The notes: generated by a model from the letters alone, not told the origin. DNA of 64,000 nucleotides from Gemmatimonadaceae bacterium (GCA_020846935.1 JADLCY010000001.1:806001-870000), one strand, 5' to 3'; counted from the first letter of the stretch, positions 1 to 8,149 are shown. A program made the numbers and translations.

Positions 1-1
1 C

Positions 2-172
2 CATGAAGTCCTGCGCCGGCAGGGCCTGATGCGGGGGACGTGGTGCCTCGACATACACGAGACGCTGTCCCCGGGTCAGGCGCGCGAGCTCGATCGTGTC
101 TCGCGCGCCTACCCCGAACTCGCCGACGACGCGTTCGTGGCGGATCACCTCGACGAGTGGCTCAATGGGTAG
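2..172 (+). CDS. C-terminal fragment, possibly a dihydrodipicolinate synthase-family aldolase
   Basis: An open frame enters from the left edge and stops at the TAG at 170-172, giving the last 56 residues of a protein. The fragment carries the segments RRQGLM, WCLD, LSPGQA, IHE/LDRV and DDAFVADHLDEWL. From memory this resembles the C-terminal tail of actinobacterial-type proteins annotated as dihydrodipicolinate synthase/N-acetylneuraminate lyase family (class I aldolases). No catalytic residue lies in the visible part, so the product is a guess. The coding reading itself is supported by the frame staying open with high third-position GC. Confidence 0.45.
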   Translation, partial: HEVLRRQGLMRGTWCLDIHETLSPGQARELDRVSRAYPELADDAFVADHLDEWLNG

Positions 173-358
173 CCTCCCGCGCGAAGGCGCAGCGTCCACA
201 TGCCCCTCGTCCTGGGCACGTGCTCTGGGGTAGCTACCCACGCGAGGGCGCGGGGGTCGGTCAGAGGTTCCGGCCTCGGTGAGGCAGGCCGGCAACGCAG
301 AAAGGCGTGGAGTCGTTCGTCGCCTGACGAGTGGGTGACGTCGAGCGCGCCCCTGCCT

Positions 359-1291
359 TTATGGCTTTGGCACAGGTAGCTGAATGAGCGGCGTGCCGCC
401 GCCGGCGACCTGCGGCATGGCTCCGTTCCATTTCTCGATCATGCGGTACTGCACGAGCGTCGGTGTCACGCTTTCCGCGAGCAAACGATTGGCGCGTGCC
501 TGCGCCTCGGCCTCGGCGAGGATCGCCTTGGCGCGGCCGGCCGCCTTGATGGAGTCTCCTCGCGCCTGAAACTCGTTCTTCTGCAACTCGTTCTGCGCGG
601 TGAGCGCCTGCTGCTGCATCACGTTCTTCACGTTGATGGCCTCGATCACGGTCTCCGGCGCGCGCGTTTCGCTGATGGTGAACTGCCGGACGACGATGCC
701 GTACGTGGCGAGGCGTTCGGTGAGCAGATGCTGCGATCGCGCAACGACTTCGGCCTTCTTGGGTCCGAGGATGTCGGCGATCGGTTCCCCGCCAACGACC
801 TCCTGCAGGGCCTGACGGATCGTCTGCTTCACGTAGCCGTGCTGGATCGTTTCGATGTCGGTGCGAAAGGTCTGATACAGCATGGGCACCTTTGACGCCT
901 CGAGCTCGAACGACATGGCGACGTCGAGGGAGAGCGGCTGTCCTTCCTGCGAGTTGACGTTGATCTCGTCGTTGGAGGGAGAACCCTCGGTGTTCCCCCG
1001 CGTCAGGACCAGCGTCTGCATGAACACGGGGTACTCCTCGATGGCGCTCAGGAGTGGGTTCCGCACCTGAAAGCCCGGGCCGAGTGGCTTGGGGTCCACG
1101 CCGCCGCCCGCGCGATGGATGAGGATGCCGACGTGTCCCGGCTCGACGTAGGTGACGCACTGCGGCATGAGCACGGCGATGATGATCAACACGACGACGA
1201 TGCGCAGGAGCCGGAAGAACCCGCTCCCCCCACCGGTACTCGGCGTGCGACCACGGATCGACCCCAGCACCTCACTCATCGAGTTTGCCAT
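359..1291 (-). CDS. SPFH/band 7 (prohibitin-family) membrane protein
   Basis: This 310-residue protein has one N-terminal membrane helix at about residues 26-46, followed by an SPFH/band 7 domain (EPGHVGILIHRAGG, LGPGFQVRNPL, GYVKQTIRQALQEVV) and a long alanine/glutamate-rich helix (about 220-275, AILAEAEAQARANRLLAES). This is the usual prohibitin layout: an inner-membrane anchor, a band 7 domain and a coiled coil that forms rings. Family members scaffold membrane microdomains or modulate membrane proteases such as FtsH; no specific partner is visible here. The start could also be the ATG four codons downstream. Its first codons overlap the 3' end of the small membrane gene upstream by 16 bp, so the two are probably co-transcribed. 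Confidence 0.88.
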   Translation of the reverse strand: MANSMSEVLGSIRGRTPSTGGGSGFFRLLRIVVVLIIIAVLMPQCVTYVEPGHVGILIHRAGGGVDPKPLGPGFQVRNPLLSAIEEYPVFMQTLVLTRGNTEGSPSNDEINVNSQEGQPLSLDVAMSFELEASKVPMLYQTFRTDIETIQHGYVKQTIRQALQEVVGGEPIADILGPKKAEVVARSQHLLTERLATYGIVVRQFTISETRAPETVIEAINVKNVMQQQALTAQNELQKNEFQARGDSIKAAGRAKAILAEAEAQARANRLLAESVTPTLVQYRMIEKWNGAMPQVAGGGTPLIQLPVPKP

Positions 1292-1536
1292 ACCGTCTCC
1301 TTGAAGCAGTGCGGACAGACGCGATCGCCCGATGGGAGGCGAACCATCTCGTCCTCTCGAAACTCCCCGTGGATGGGACAGTGGTTGGCCGCGGCGCGCT
1401 CGATATTGCGGCGATTGCGCGTTTCACGCATGCGACGGCCAAGCGGCGTGAACGTCGTGACGACGAAGAACAAAAGGGCACCGCCTGCCGCGACCAGCGC
1501 GACGAACAGCACCCCTTCCATGATGATGGCGATCAT
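1276..1536 (-). CDS. Small membrane protein with a C-terminal zinc-ribbon-like motif
   Basis: An 86-residue protein with one hydrophobic helix at residues 1-27, a basic stretch (RRMRETRNRRN), then a CPIH segment and a CPHC segment about 22 residues apart that could bind zinc. The arrangement of one membrane helix followed by a cytoplasmic four-ligand zinc knuckle is seen in many uncharacterised small bacterial proteins. It overlaps the downstream SPFH gene by 16 bp, so a shared transcript and perhaps a shared membrane role are likely. I do not recognise a named family. Confidence 0.7.
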   Translation of the reverse strand: MIAIIMEGVLFVALVAAGGALLFFVVTTFTPLGRRMRETRNRRNIERAAANHCPIHGEFREDEMVRLPSGDRVCPHCFKETVWQTR

Positions 1537-1613
1537 TGGTGTTGCAGCGCTCTACGTGACAGGCGTCGGGAAAGTTTCGATCGGCTCAAACTACGGCGCC
1601 GCGGGCACATGCG

Positions 1614-2507
1614 TCACACGGTAGCGACCATCGCCTGTTCCAGCGCCGTCCGAATGGTCGGGTACCGGAAGCTGAATCCGGCGTCGACCAACCGGGTGAC
1701 CGAGGCGCGCTGGCCGCCGAGCAGCGTCTCCGCGCCCATCGCACCAAATAGCAGCCGGATGGCGAACGCCGGAAGTGGAATGACCGCCGGCCGACCGAGC
1801 ACCTGACCCAGGGTGCGGGTGAACGTCGCGTTCCTTACCGGCTCCGGACCGACAAGGTTGTACGGACCACTCGTATGCGGCGACTCCACGAAGAACTGCA
1901 GCGCACGGAGCAGGTCTGCGAGGGCCACCCACGGCATCCACTGCTGCCCGGACCCGATCGGTCCGCCGACACCTAACGAGAAGGCGGGCAGCATCTTCGC
2001 GAGGGCGCCGCCGCTCCGGTGCAGCACGACTCCAAGCCGCGGATGCACCACACGAATGCCGGCTTCGCGCGCCGGGAGCGCGGCGGCTTCCCAGGCCTGC
2101 GCCACTTCGGCCAGGAAGCCGCGCCCCGCCGCGTGCGTCTCATCGACCAACTCGTCGCCACAGTCGCCGTAGATGCCGACCCCCGAGACGCTGACGAGCA
2201 CTCGAGGTCGCGGATCGAGGTCGGCCATGGTTCGGGCGATCAGCGCGGTCGTGTCCACGCGGCTGTCACGAATCTCGCGCCGAGCCCTCTCGGTCCACCG
2301 CTGCGCGATGTTGGCGCCCGCGAGATGAATCACCGCGTCGATGCCGCGGAGCCTCGTCGCGTCGATCGCACCGGTCCCTGGATCCCACGCCACGTCAGTC
2401 GCGGCGGCGGCGCGCCCGATCGTGCAGACGGAGTGTCCGGCTTCGCGAAGGGTTCGCTGCAGCGTCCGGCCGACGAACCCTGACGCGCCGGTGATCGCGA
2501 TCTTCAT
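1614..2507 (-). CDS. TIGR01777-family NAD(P)-dependent epimerase
   Basis: A 297-residue extended short-chain dehydrogenase. The start is the ATG at 2507, which places the Rossmann signature ITGASGFVGRTL at residues 4-15; an upstream extension would overlap the glycosylase gene. Other family landmarks are VIHLAGANI, SVSGVGIYGD (the usual catalytic Tyr region), GGQQWMPW-like SGQQWMPWVALAD and the C-terminal LLGGQRASVTRLVDAGF. This matches the TIGR01777/YfcH group of putative sugar-nucleotide epimerases, whose substrate is generally unknown. It lies 13 bp downstream of the AlkA-type gene on the same strand, probably in one operon. Confidence 0.88.
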   Translation of the reverse strand: MKIAITGASGFVGRTLQRTLREAGHSVCTIGRAAAATDVAWDPGTGAIDATRLRGIDAVIHLAGANIAQRWTERARREIRDSRVDTTALIARTMADLDPRPRVLVSVSGVGIYGDCGDELVDETHAAGRGFLAEVAQAWEAAALPAREAGIRVVHPRLGVVLHRSGGALAKMLPAFSLGVGGPIGSGQQWMPWVALADLLRALQFFVESPHTSGPYNLVGPEPVRNATFTRTLGQVLGRPAVIPLPAFAIRLLFGAMGAETLLGGQRASVTRLVDAGFSFRYPTIRTALEQAMVATV

Positions 2508-2520
2508 CGGTGGCGCGCGA

Positions 2521-3132
2521 TCACGCGGCGTCACCGTCGAGATAGCGCCAGAGATACCAGGTGGCCACCGATCGGTGCGGCGCCCACTTCGCACCGATCC
2601 TCCGTACGCGCTCCGGGGTCGGCCGCTTGCGAAGGCGATACGCGCGCTGCACGGCCTTCTGGATCCCGAGGTCGAGGTCCGGCAACACGTCTGGTCGACC
2701 AAGCCTGAACAGCAGGAACATCTGCGCCGTCCACACGCCGATGCCCTTCACCGCCGTCAGGTGGGCGAGGATCTCCTCGTCAGGCAGTGTGTGAAGCCGC
2801 TCGATGGGGAGCGCGTTCTCGTGGACCCGGGTGGCCAGATCGCGGACGTAGGTCAGCTTGGGACGCGAGAGGCCGACACCGCGGAGCGCCCCGTCGTCGA
2901 GGGTGAGGAGATGGGGCGCCGTCGGGCGACGAGCGGGGAACAACTCGGCAAAGCGCCCGTAGATCGTGCCGGCCGCCTTGCCGGAAAGCTGCTGGTAGAC
3001 GATCGCGCGCACGATCGACTCGAAGTGGGACTGCTCGGTGGTCGGCTGAAGCCGGCACGGGCCAACCTGCGCAATGAGCTCGGCGAGCACAGGGTCGGCC
3101 GCCTTGAGGTGACGGATCGCGGATCGGTGCAT
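2521..3132 (-). CDS. DNA-3-methyladenine glycosylase II (AlkA-type, HhH-GPD)
   Basis: The predicted protein of 203 residues starts at the ATG at 3132; a longer upstream reading has no recognisable homology and is rejected. Residues 38-50 (SIVRAIVYQQLSG) and the helix-hairpin-helix LTAVKGIGVWTAQMFLLF (125-142) followed by LPDLDLGIQ with the likely catalytic Asp154 identify the HhH-GPD superfamily of base-excision glycosylases. It has no N-terminal TBP-like domain or iron-sulfur cluster cysteines, so it is the short AlkA/MAG type that removes alkylated purines. It is transcribed ahead of the TIGR01777 epimerase. Confidence 0.9.
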   Translation of the reverse strand: MHRSAIRHLKAADPVLAELIAQVGPCRLQPTTEQSHFESIVRAIVYQQLSGKAAGTIYGRFAELFPARRPTAPHLLTLDDGALRGVGLSRPKLTYVRDLATRVHENALPIERLHTLPDEEILAHLTAVKGIGVWTAQMFLLFRLGRPDVLPDLDLGIQKAVQRAYRLRKRPTPERVRRIGAKWAPHRSVATWYLWRYLDGDAA

Positions 3133-3525
3133 GCTCCAAGCTAGCGCAACCGGTTGGACGCGCCGGCGAGGGCAGTGGCGCGCTGGCGCGGCCTGGGACG
3201 ACCGGGCTTGCGGACCAGGCGCTTCGCAACCGGGCGCTGCGTCGCGTGCTGATGACGCGACCGGAGGATCTCGATCGTCGACGAGGTCGTCGACCGGGCG
3301 TGGGAGTCGGGAGCAGCCGCGCGACCGGCGGCGAGCGATGCGGAGCGTCGCGCGCAGCCGCCCGCACCAGTGTCGCCGCGCCGGGCACCCGTGAGGCTGT
3401 GCAACGGCCGCCGTCGAGCGTGGTTGTGGGCCTTCTGCTCCCCTCCCCGGGTTCAGCAGGTGGCAACACACAGGGGCCGACGATTGGCCTGCCCCCTGGT
3501 CCGCGCGCCTTGCCCCTCGTTCGCC
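3133..3525. other. Intergenic stretch without a supported gene
   Basis: About 390 bp lies between the glycosylase start and the end of the FlgM-like gene. The frames that are open here on either strand have no recognisable motifs and no plausible ribosome binding site. The sequence is rich in CGACCGG/GCGACCGG-type words but I could not define a repeat unit. It must hold the promoter of the glycosylase-epimerase pair and the 3' end of the FlgM-like transcript. Confidence 0.5.
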
Positions 3526-3855
3526 CTACAGATCCCGGCTCTCGAGAATGCGACGAGCGACCTCTCGCACGACCGCGGGCGAAGCGTAGAAGCCCCGGTG
3601 CAGCCGACCGCGATATTCAGCGATCTGCGCTTCTGTCAGGCCGGTCGACGCGCAGTCGGCAAACGCCCGAGGGGTCGGGCAGTTGATCGAGGCCCCTTCC
3701 CCTCGCTCGGGCAAGGCGATGGGCATCGAGTCAAACGGCGGTTCGATGCGAGACTCGGGGACTGCTGTATCGAGGCGCGTACGCTGAGGCACGGGATCTC
3801 CGGACGGCGGTTCGACTGATTGTATCGGCACGTCCGCGGCCGACTTGAGCCCCAT
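3526..3855 (-). CDS. FlgM-like anti-sigma factor candidate
   Basis: A 109-residue protein starting at the ATG at 3855, five bases after an AAAGG ribosome-binding stretch on the minus strand. The N-terminal two thirds are proline-rich and probably disordered. The C-terminus (IAEYRGRLHRGFYASPAVV followed by REVARRILESRDL) has the FlgM-like pattern of a helix, then R-x-x-x-G-x-Y and a second helix ending in A-x-R-I-L, the part of FlgM that grips sigma-28. Its position, divergent from a FliA/WhiG-type sigma gene 245 bp away, supports this reading. The assignment rests on a short C-terminal match and on context, so it is moderate. Confidence 0.6.
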   Translation of the reverse strand: MGLKSAADVPIQSVEPPSGDPVPQRTRLDTAVPESRIEPPFDSMPIALPERGEGASINCPTPRAFADCASTGLTEAQIAEYRGRLHRGFYASPAVVREVARRILESRDL

Positions 3856-4099
3856 TGTTACCTTTTCCGCGCGTTTGGCCCGGAAAAGAGTGCCGAATCC
3901 GGCAGGAACTACCCGCCATCCGGCGTCGGATACGGCGCCAGAGCCGCCGGGTTGGACGCAGTCAACTGCTTGCCGCACAACGCGATAGCGCGCATCGAGT
4001 CCGCCGGACCTCGCGATGCGGGGCTGTGGAACACCCGTTGCCTTTTGAGGGAGAGCCGCGGAATCGCGCGGACCCGTACCTCGAACCGGATTCGACGCC

Positions 4100-4855
4100 A
4101 TGGCGCACGCAGCGGCAGCAGGGCCCAGCACACGGGTAGCCCACGATGAGCGACAGCAGCTGATCGGGGAGCACCTTGGCCTCGTGTACCACGTGGCCCG
4201 ACAACTCTGCCGGACGAAGCAGATGGACGTCGAACTCGACGAGCTGGTGAGCGCGGGAACGATCGGGCTCATCGAAGCGTGGGACCACTTCGATCGCGCG
4301 CGCGGACTCGCCTTCTCGACGTTCGCCGCGCCACGCATTCGCGGGGCCATGCTGGATGAACTCCGCCGGCAGGATCACGTCCCGCGCTCGGTGCGACGCC
4401 GCACGCGCGAACTCAACGCCGCCACCGAAGCGCTCACCCGCCAGCTCGGCCGCGCGCCAGATCAGGCACAGCTCGCCGAGACCATGGGGGTCGACCTCCA
4501 TGCACTGTTTCGCATGCAGGCTGAGAGCGACAACAGCCGCTTCATTCCGCTGGAACGCACGAGCGAGCGCACGCCGAGCGGTTCGCGCATCCCGATGGAG
4601 CACCTCATCGCCGCCACGGACTCGGACGTCGATGATCGGCTGACGCTGGCGCAGGAGATCGAACGCATGCACGATGCCCTGCTGGACCTGCCGGAACAGG
4701 AGCGCAACGTGCTCGGCCTGTACTACTTCGAGGAACTCAAGCTGGCCGAGATCGCGGCGATCCTTGGCGTGAGCGAGTCGCGCGTATCGCAAATCCGGGC
4801 CAAGGCGATCAGCCGACTGCGCGTGTCGATGGGCTCACTCCGCGAGAGTGCGTGA
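4100..4855 (+). CDS. RNA polymerase sigma factor, FliA/WhiG (sigma-28) type
   Basis: A 251-residue sigma factor of FliA length. Region 2 spans about residues 20-90 (VSAGTIGLIEAWDHFD, FSTFAAPRIRGAMLDELR, the last matching FliA/WhiG R-I-R-G-A-[MI]-L-D-E-L-R). Region 3 covers VPRSVRRRTRELNAATEAL, and region 4 ends with a helix-turn-helix (LKLAEIAAILGVSESRVSQI, about 215-235). It would direct RNA polymerase to sigma-28 promoters, classically late flagellar genes, but no flagellar gene is seen in this window. The divergent FlgM-like gene is a likely antagonist. The ATG at 4100 gives the expected N-terminus, although its ribosome binding site is weak. Confidence 0.9.
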   Translation: MAHAAAAGPSTRVAHDERQQLIGEHLGLVYHVARQLCRTKQMDVELDELVSAGTIGLIEAWDHFDRARGLAFSTFAAPRIRGAMLDELRRQDHVPRSVRRRTRELNAATEALTRQLGRAPDQAQLAETMGVDLHALFRMQAESDNSRFIPLERTSERTPSGSRIPMEHLIAATDSDVDDRLTLAQEIERMHDALLDLPEQERNVLGLYYFEELKLAEIAAILGVSESRVSQIRAKAISRLRVSMGSLRESA

Positions 4856-4899
4856 ACCCGGGGATGACGCAATGCCTGCGGGCCTCTGCCCGACGTGCG

Positions 4900-5682
4900 C
4901 TAGCGTAGTCCTTCGCGCTCCATGCGTCGCGCCTCGGCGAGCGAGGGCAGCGTGATCTCGTATCGCAGCCGCGGACACGGCGTGGCTGGCACCAGTTCGG
5001 CGGTCGCTGTCACGTGTGCGTGCGCGAGACCACTCTGCACCGCATGCACCAGGCTTCCGTCACCCGTGAACAACAGTTGTCCGGCGGGAGACGGCGCCTC
5101 GAAGCGAACGAACACGTGCTTTGCGTCGCCGCCGCAGCTGAGCTGCAGCGTGGCCTCGCATCCCGAACGCAGAGCGTTACCGGCCGCGCTCTCGAGGAGC
5201 ACGAGCAGGCACCGCAGCAGCGCCGACGGGCGTACGAGGACCGGCGGAATGTCGCCGGCAGCGGAGATGTCGATGGGAATGCCGCGCAGATCGCTGTGGT
5301 GCCCGTGCAGCTCCATGACCTGGGGTATCACGTCCTGCACCCGCACCGGTTCCGTGGTCACGAATGGCTCGGCCGGCATGAGCCGGAAGAGCATGAGCAG
5401 CTGGTTCAGGCGTTTGACTTCCTGGGCCAGCGACTGCACGAGCTGCGGATCCGGCAGTTCCTGATCGTCGTCGAACAACGCCGCGATGGCTTCGAGCGAC
5501 GCGACGCGATTGGTCAGCTGGTGATTCAGCCCCTTGAGGACCTTCTCGGAGACGCGCAGCCACTGGTCGCCCCAGACCCGCGCAGGGGTGGGCCCCTCCG
5601 TCTGGAGTTCCGAGGCTTCGGGACGTGGATCACTGATGCGGCTGGTCATCATTGGCAACGATCCGTGGTCGGTGCGGTCCAT
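4900..5682 (-). CDS. Histidine-kinase-like protein with DHp domain and degenerate ATPase domain
   Basis: A 260-residue cytoplasmic protein. I start it at the ATG at 5682 because an AGG lies five bases upstream; ATGs at 5652 and 5649 are alternatives. Residues about 45-110 form a dimerisation/phosphotransfer-like helical pair with a His in the H-box position (LKGLNHQLTNRVASLEAIA). The following region has the length of a HATPase domain, but the N-box position (LLRCLLVLLESAAGNAL) lacks the Asn residues and there is no D-x-G-x-G or G-T-G-L-G-L. It therefore probably cannot bind ATP in the usual way and may act as a phosphotransfer or scaffold protein. It is convergent with the sigma-28-type gene. 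Confidence 0.68.
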   Translation of the reverse strand: MDRTDHGSLPMMTSRISDPRPEASELQTEGPTPARVWGDQWLRVSEKVLKGLNHQLTNRVASLEAIAALFDDDQELPDPQLVQSLAQEVKRLNQLLMLFRLMPAEPFVTTEPVRVQDVIPQVMELHGHHSDLRGIPIDISAAGDIPPVLVRPSALLRCLLVLLESAAGNALRSGCEATLQLSCGGDAKHVFVRFEAPSPAGQLLFTGDGSLVHAVQSGLAHAHVTATAELVPATPCPRLRYEITLPSLAEARRMEREGLR

Positions 5683-5711
5683 CTGACCTATTAGGACGAC
5701 CGTGTCGGGGT

Positions 5712-5850
5712 GAGGGTACGGAACGTCGGCGCCCGCCACCGGGTCTCCGACGCTCCGATGCGCCGCCATGGGGTCGCCGACGCCCTGAACGCCGACCTGG
5801 GGTCTCGTACCCGCTGAACGCCATGATGAGGTCTCGTACGCCCCGATTGG
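5712..5850. repeat. Degenerate tandem repeat, about 30-bp unit
   Basis: Between the kinase-like gene and the amidohydrolase, the core GGTCTCSKAC-type word recurs at about 5715, 5742, 5772, 5801 and 5830, each in the context GCC...GGGGTCTC...GAAC. Spacing is 27-30 bp, so there are about five diverged copies. The stretch is not coding in any convincing frame. It may also hold the promoter of the minus-strand kinase-like gene starting at 5682. Confidence 0.6.
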
Positions 5851-6025
5851 ACGCCGGCCGCGAAGCCTGATCCCTGAAGAGCTCCACCGTTTGAGCGCGC
5901 CGGACCGGCCAGCACCGCGTCTCGGGCGCCAGGGACAGCCGAACACTCCACGCTGGTGCGCTCGGGACTCCGCGCCCACCGTCGGCGTCCCGCGTGACCG
6001 CGGCGTAAGATTGGGCACCCGAAGT

Positions 6026-6038
6026 GGAGTCAGACTCC
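6026..6038. promoter_or_regulatory. Perfect 13-bp dyad directly upstream of the amidohydrolase start
   Basis: GGAGTCAGACTCC is a perfect inverted repeat (6-bp arms around one A) ending two bases before the ATG at 6041. The left arm supplies the only GGAG near this start, so a protein bound here, or a 5-bp RNA stem, would cover the ribosome binding site. Chance occurrence of a dyad this short is possible. Confidence 0.3.
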
Positions 6039-6040
6039 CC

Positions 6041-7285
6041 ATGCACCCTTCCCTGATCCCCGCCATGCTTCGACCCCTCGCCGCTGTACTCGTCTTTGCC
6101 GCCGTCGCAGCGCAGGCGCAGGGTCGCACGCTCGTGATCACCCACGCCAACCTGATCGACGGCACGCGAGGCGCCTTTGCCAGTGACGCGTCGGTGGTCA
6201 TCCGAGACGGTCGCATTGCCGAGGTGGTGGCCGGCACCTACCAGGCGCCTGCGGGAGCAGAGGTCATCGATGCGCGCGGGCGCTACCTGCTGCCGGGGCT
6301 GATCGATGCGCATGCGCACGTCTCCAACTTTGCGGCGGCACGCCGCGCCCTTGAATCGGGCGTGACCACGATCCGCAGCGCGAGCACCTCCAACTACCAG
6401 GATGTCTCCCTGCGTGAGGCGGTGCGCAATGGCGTGATCCCCGGGCCGGACGTCCTGGCGGCGGGCGTGTTCGTTTCGCCGGACCTCGGCGAGTCGATGC
6501 TCGCCGATCCGCGCCTGACGAAGCTCGGCGGGCGCGTCACGACGGAAGCGGCGATGCGCGAGGTCGTGCGCGTGAACCTCGACCACGGCGTGGATGTCAT
6601 CAAGACGCGGGGCACCGAGCGCGCCGGGCTGCCGAACACCGATCCCCGCAAACAGACCTACACCACGACGGAGCTCGGCTGGGTGGTGAGCGAGGCCGCC
6701 ACGCGCAACGTCCCGGTGATGGCGCACGCGCACGGGGACGAAGGTGCGTATGCCGCGGTGCAGGCGGGAGTGCGGAGCATCGAGCACGGCACGTTCCTGG
6801 CGGACTCCACGCTGCGGCTCATGAAGGAGAAGGGCACGTTCTTCGTGCCCACGTACATCACGGTGGTCGACCTGACTCAGCCGGGCGGCGACTACGACGA
6901 TCCGGTGCTCACGCTGCGCGGCCGGTTCATGCTGCCGGTCCTTGGCGAGACGGTCCGGCGCGCCAGTCGGCTCGGGGTGCGCATCGCCACCGGTGCCGAC
7001 ACCAACTACGGCGAGGAGAGCCTTTCACGGATTGCCGGCGAGGTTGCGTCGTTCGTGGACCTTGGCCTGACGCCCCTCGAGGCCCTGCGAAGCGCGACGA
7101 CCACGGCGGCCGACCTCCTGGGGATCGGGGCCAGGGTCGGGCAGATCAAGCCCGGATTCGAAGCCGACCTGATCCTGGTCGAGGGGAATCCGCTGAGTGA
7201 TCCTCGCGCGCTGGGCGATGTGCTGGTCGTGGTAAGCAACGGGCGCGTCGCGCTCAATCGCACGCCGTTCGCCGCGAGCCGTTAG
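6041..7285 (+). CDS. Exported amidohydrolase (imidazolonepropionase-like metal-dependent hydrolase)
   Basis: A 414-residue protein. A signal peptide (MLRPLAAVLVFAAVAAQAQG) follows seven residues from the ATG at 6041; the second ATG at 6065 is an equally good start. The TIM-barrel amidohydrolase signature is complete: LIDAHAHVSN (first metal pair), a lysine in DVIKTRGTE, MAHAHGDEGAYAAVQAG, SIEHGTF and GADTNYG. The N- and C-terminal beta-sandwich parts (ITHANLIDGTRG and GFEADLILVEGNPL) are present. Such secreted enzymes hydrolyse amides, lactams or small dipeptides (Xaa-Pro or Xaa-Arg type in related groups), but the substrate cannot be read from sequence. Related enzymes are at 14834 and 22282. 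Confidence 0.88.
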   Translation: MHPSLIPAMLRPLAAVLVFAAVAAQAQGRTLVITHANLIDGTRGAFASDASVVIRDGRIAEVVAGTYQAPAGAEVIDARGRYLLPGLIDAHAHVSNFAAARRALESGVTTIRSASTSNYQDVSLREAVRNGVIPGPDVLAAGVFVSPDLGESMLADPRLTKLGGRVTTEAAMREVVRVNLDHGVDVIKTRGTERAGLPNTDPRKQTYTTTELGWVVSEAATRNVPVMAHAHGDEGAYAAVQAGVRSIEHGTFLADSTLRLMKEKGTFFVPTYITVVDLTQPGGDYDDPVLTLRGRFMLPVLGETVRRASRLGVRIATGADTNYGEESLSRIAGEVASFVDLGLTPLEALRSATTTAADLLGIGARVGQIKPGFEADLILVEGNPLSDPRALGDVLVVVSNGRVALNRTPFAASR

Positions 7286-7470
7286 GCTCGCACACCGGAT
7301 GGTCACCGCCAGTGCGAAGCCAGGTCGACTTGAGCGCGTCGCGCCGCCCGCGAGGGTCGTCAGGCTCGCAGGGCAGACAGTCAAACGCCAGCGCAAGGCC
7401 AGGTCGGCTCGAGCGCGTCGCGCAGCGCACGGCGTCGCCAGGCGCGCGCGTCACATCGTCGCGGTCCAGG
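7284..7470. repeat. Tandem repeat of about 78 bp (two sub-units of about 39 bp)
   Basis: Immediately after the amidohydrolase stop, AGGCTCGCA recurs at 7284 and 7362 and AGGCGCGCG follows at 7440, a spacing of 78 bp. The inner word CCAGGTCGrCTyGAGCGCGT recurs with 79-bp spacing (about 7320 and 7399). Each 78-bp unit looks like two roughly 39-bp halves that both begin CAGGYCG, so there are between two and three long units or about four to five short ones. The repeat starts on the stop codon of the preceding gene. Confidence 0.6.
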
Positions 7471-7477
7471 CACGATG

Positions 7478-8149
7478 TCAGGCGGGACTGAGCGTGTCGA
7501 GGAGCGCGCGCCCGGCCGCCAGTTCGTCGTTGTTGATCGTGTGCGGCATGCCGGGATAGAGCCGCAGGTCGACGCGCGCACCCATCTTCGCCAGCACCGT
7601 TGCCGTCTCCTGTACGCGGGCGGCCGGGATATGCGGATCCACATCGCTGCACCCGAGGAACACGGGCGTGTCATCGAGCGATCCCGGGTAGTCACGTAAC
7701 GTTCCCGGTGGCCCTATGAGGCCACCACTGAATCCCAGGACCGCGCCGTACGGTCGCGGGTGCCGCGCCACGAACTCCGTCGTCAGGCAGGCACCTTGTG
7801 AAAACCCAAGCAGCGCGATGCGCGACGCTGGAACGCCGTCCGACTCGACCTGCCTGACGAGTGACTCCAGGAGCGCGATCCCCGACGTGATGCCCGGTTC
7901 GTTCTGCGCCATGGGCGCCAGAAACGAGAAGGGATACCAGGTGTGACCGTTTGCCTGCGGGGCAAGGAGCAGCGCGTCGTCGAGGCCGAGCGGGGCGGCC
8001 AGCGTCAGGATGTCCTGCGCGCTGGCGCCTCGCCCGTGTACCATGATCACCGCCCGCGCCGCCGTGCCTCCCGGGGCACGGCGCAGGATCCGCGCGTCAC
8101 CGTGCGGCGGAATACCACCCGCCGTCGATGCGTCACGGTCGTCCATCAT
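7478..8149 (-). CDS. Alpha/beta-hydrolase, phospholipase/carboxylesterase type (MhqD-like)
   Basis: A 223-residue serine hydrolase of the PF02230-like carboxylesterase group. The oxyanion region VIMVHGRGASAQD, the nucleophile elbow LGFSQGACL, an acidic residue in GCSDVDPHIP and a His in YPGMPHTINNDE make the triad. The start codon overlaps the stop of the dioxygenase gene upstream (TGATG), so translation is probably coupled. In Bacillus subtilis, MhqD-type hydrolases are co-regulated with ring-cleaving dioxygenases by MhqR in response to quinones, and the same three partners sit together here. The exact substrate is unknown. Confidence 0.85.
   Translation of the reverse strand: MMDDRDASTAGGIPPHGDARILRRAPGGTAARAVIMVHGRGASAQDILTLAAPLGLDDALLLAPQANGHTWYPFSFLAPMAQNEPGITSGIALLESLVRQVESDGVPASRIALLGFSQGACLTTEFVARHPRPYGAVLGFSGGLIGPPGTLRDYPGSLDDTPVFLGCSDVDPHIPAARVQETATVLAKMGARVDLRLYPGMPHTINNDELAAGRALLDTLSPA

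Noticed and set aside
7284-7470. CRISPR array
   Set aside because: The units are 39 or 78 bp without conserved repeat plus unique spacer structure, all parts being equally diverged, and no cas gene is near.
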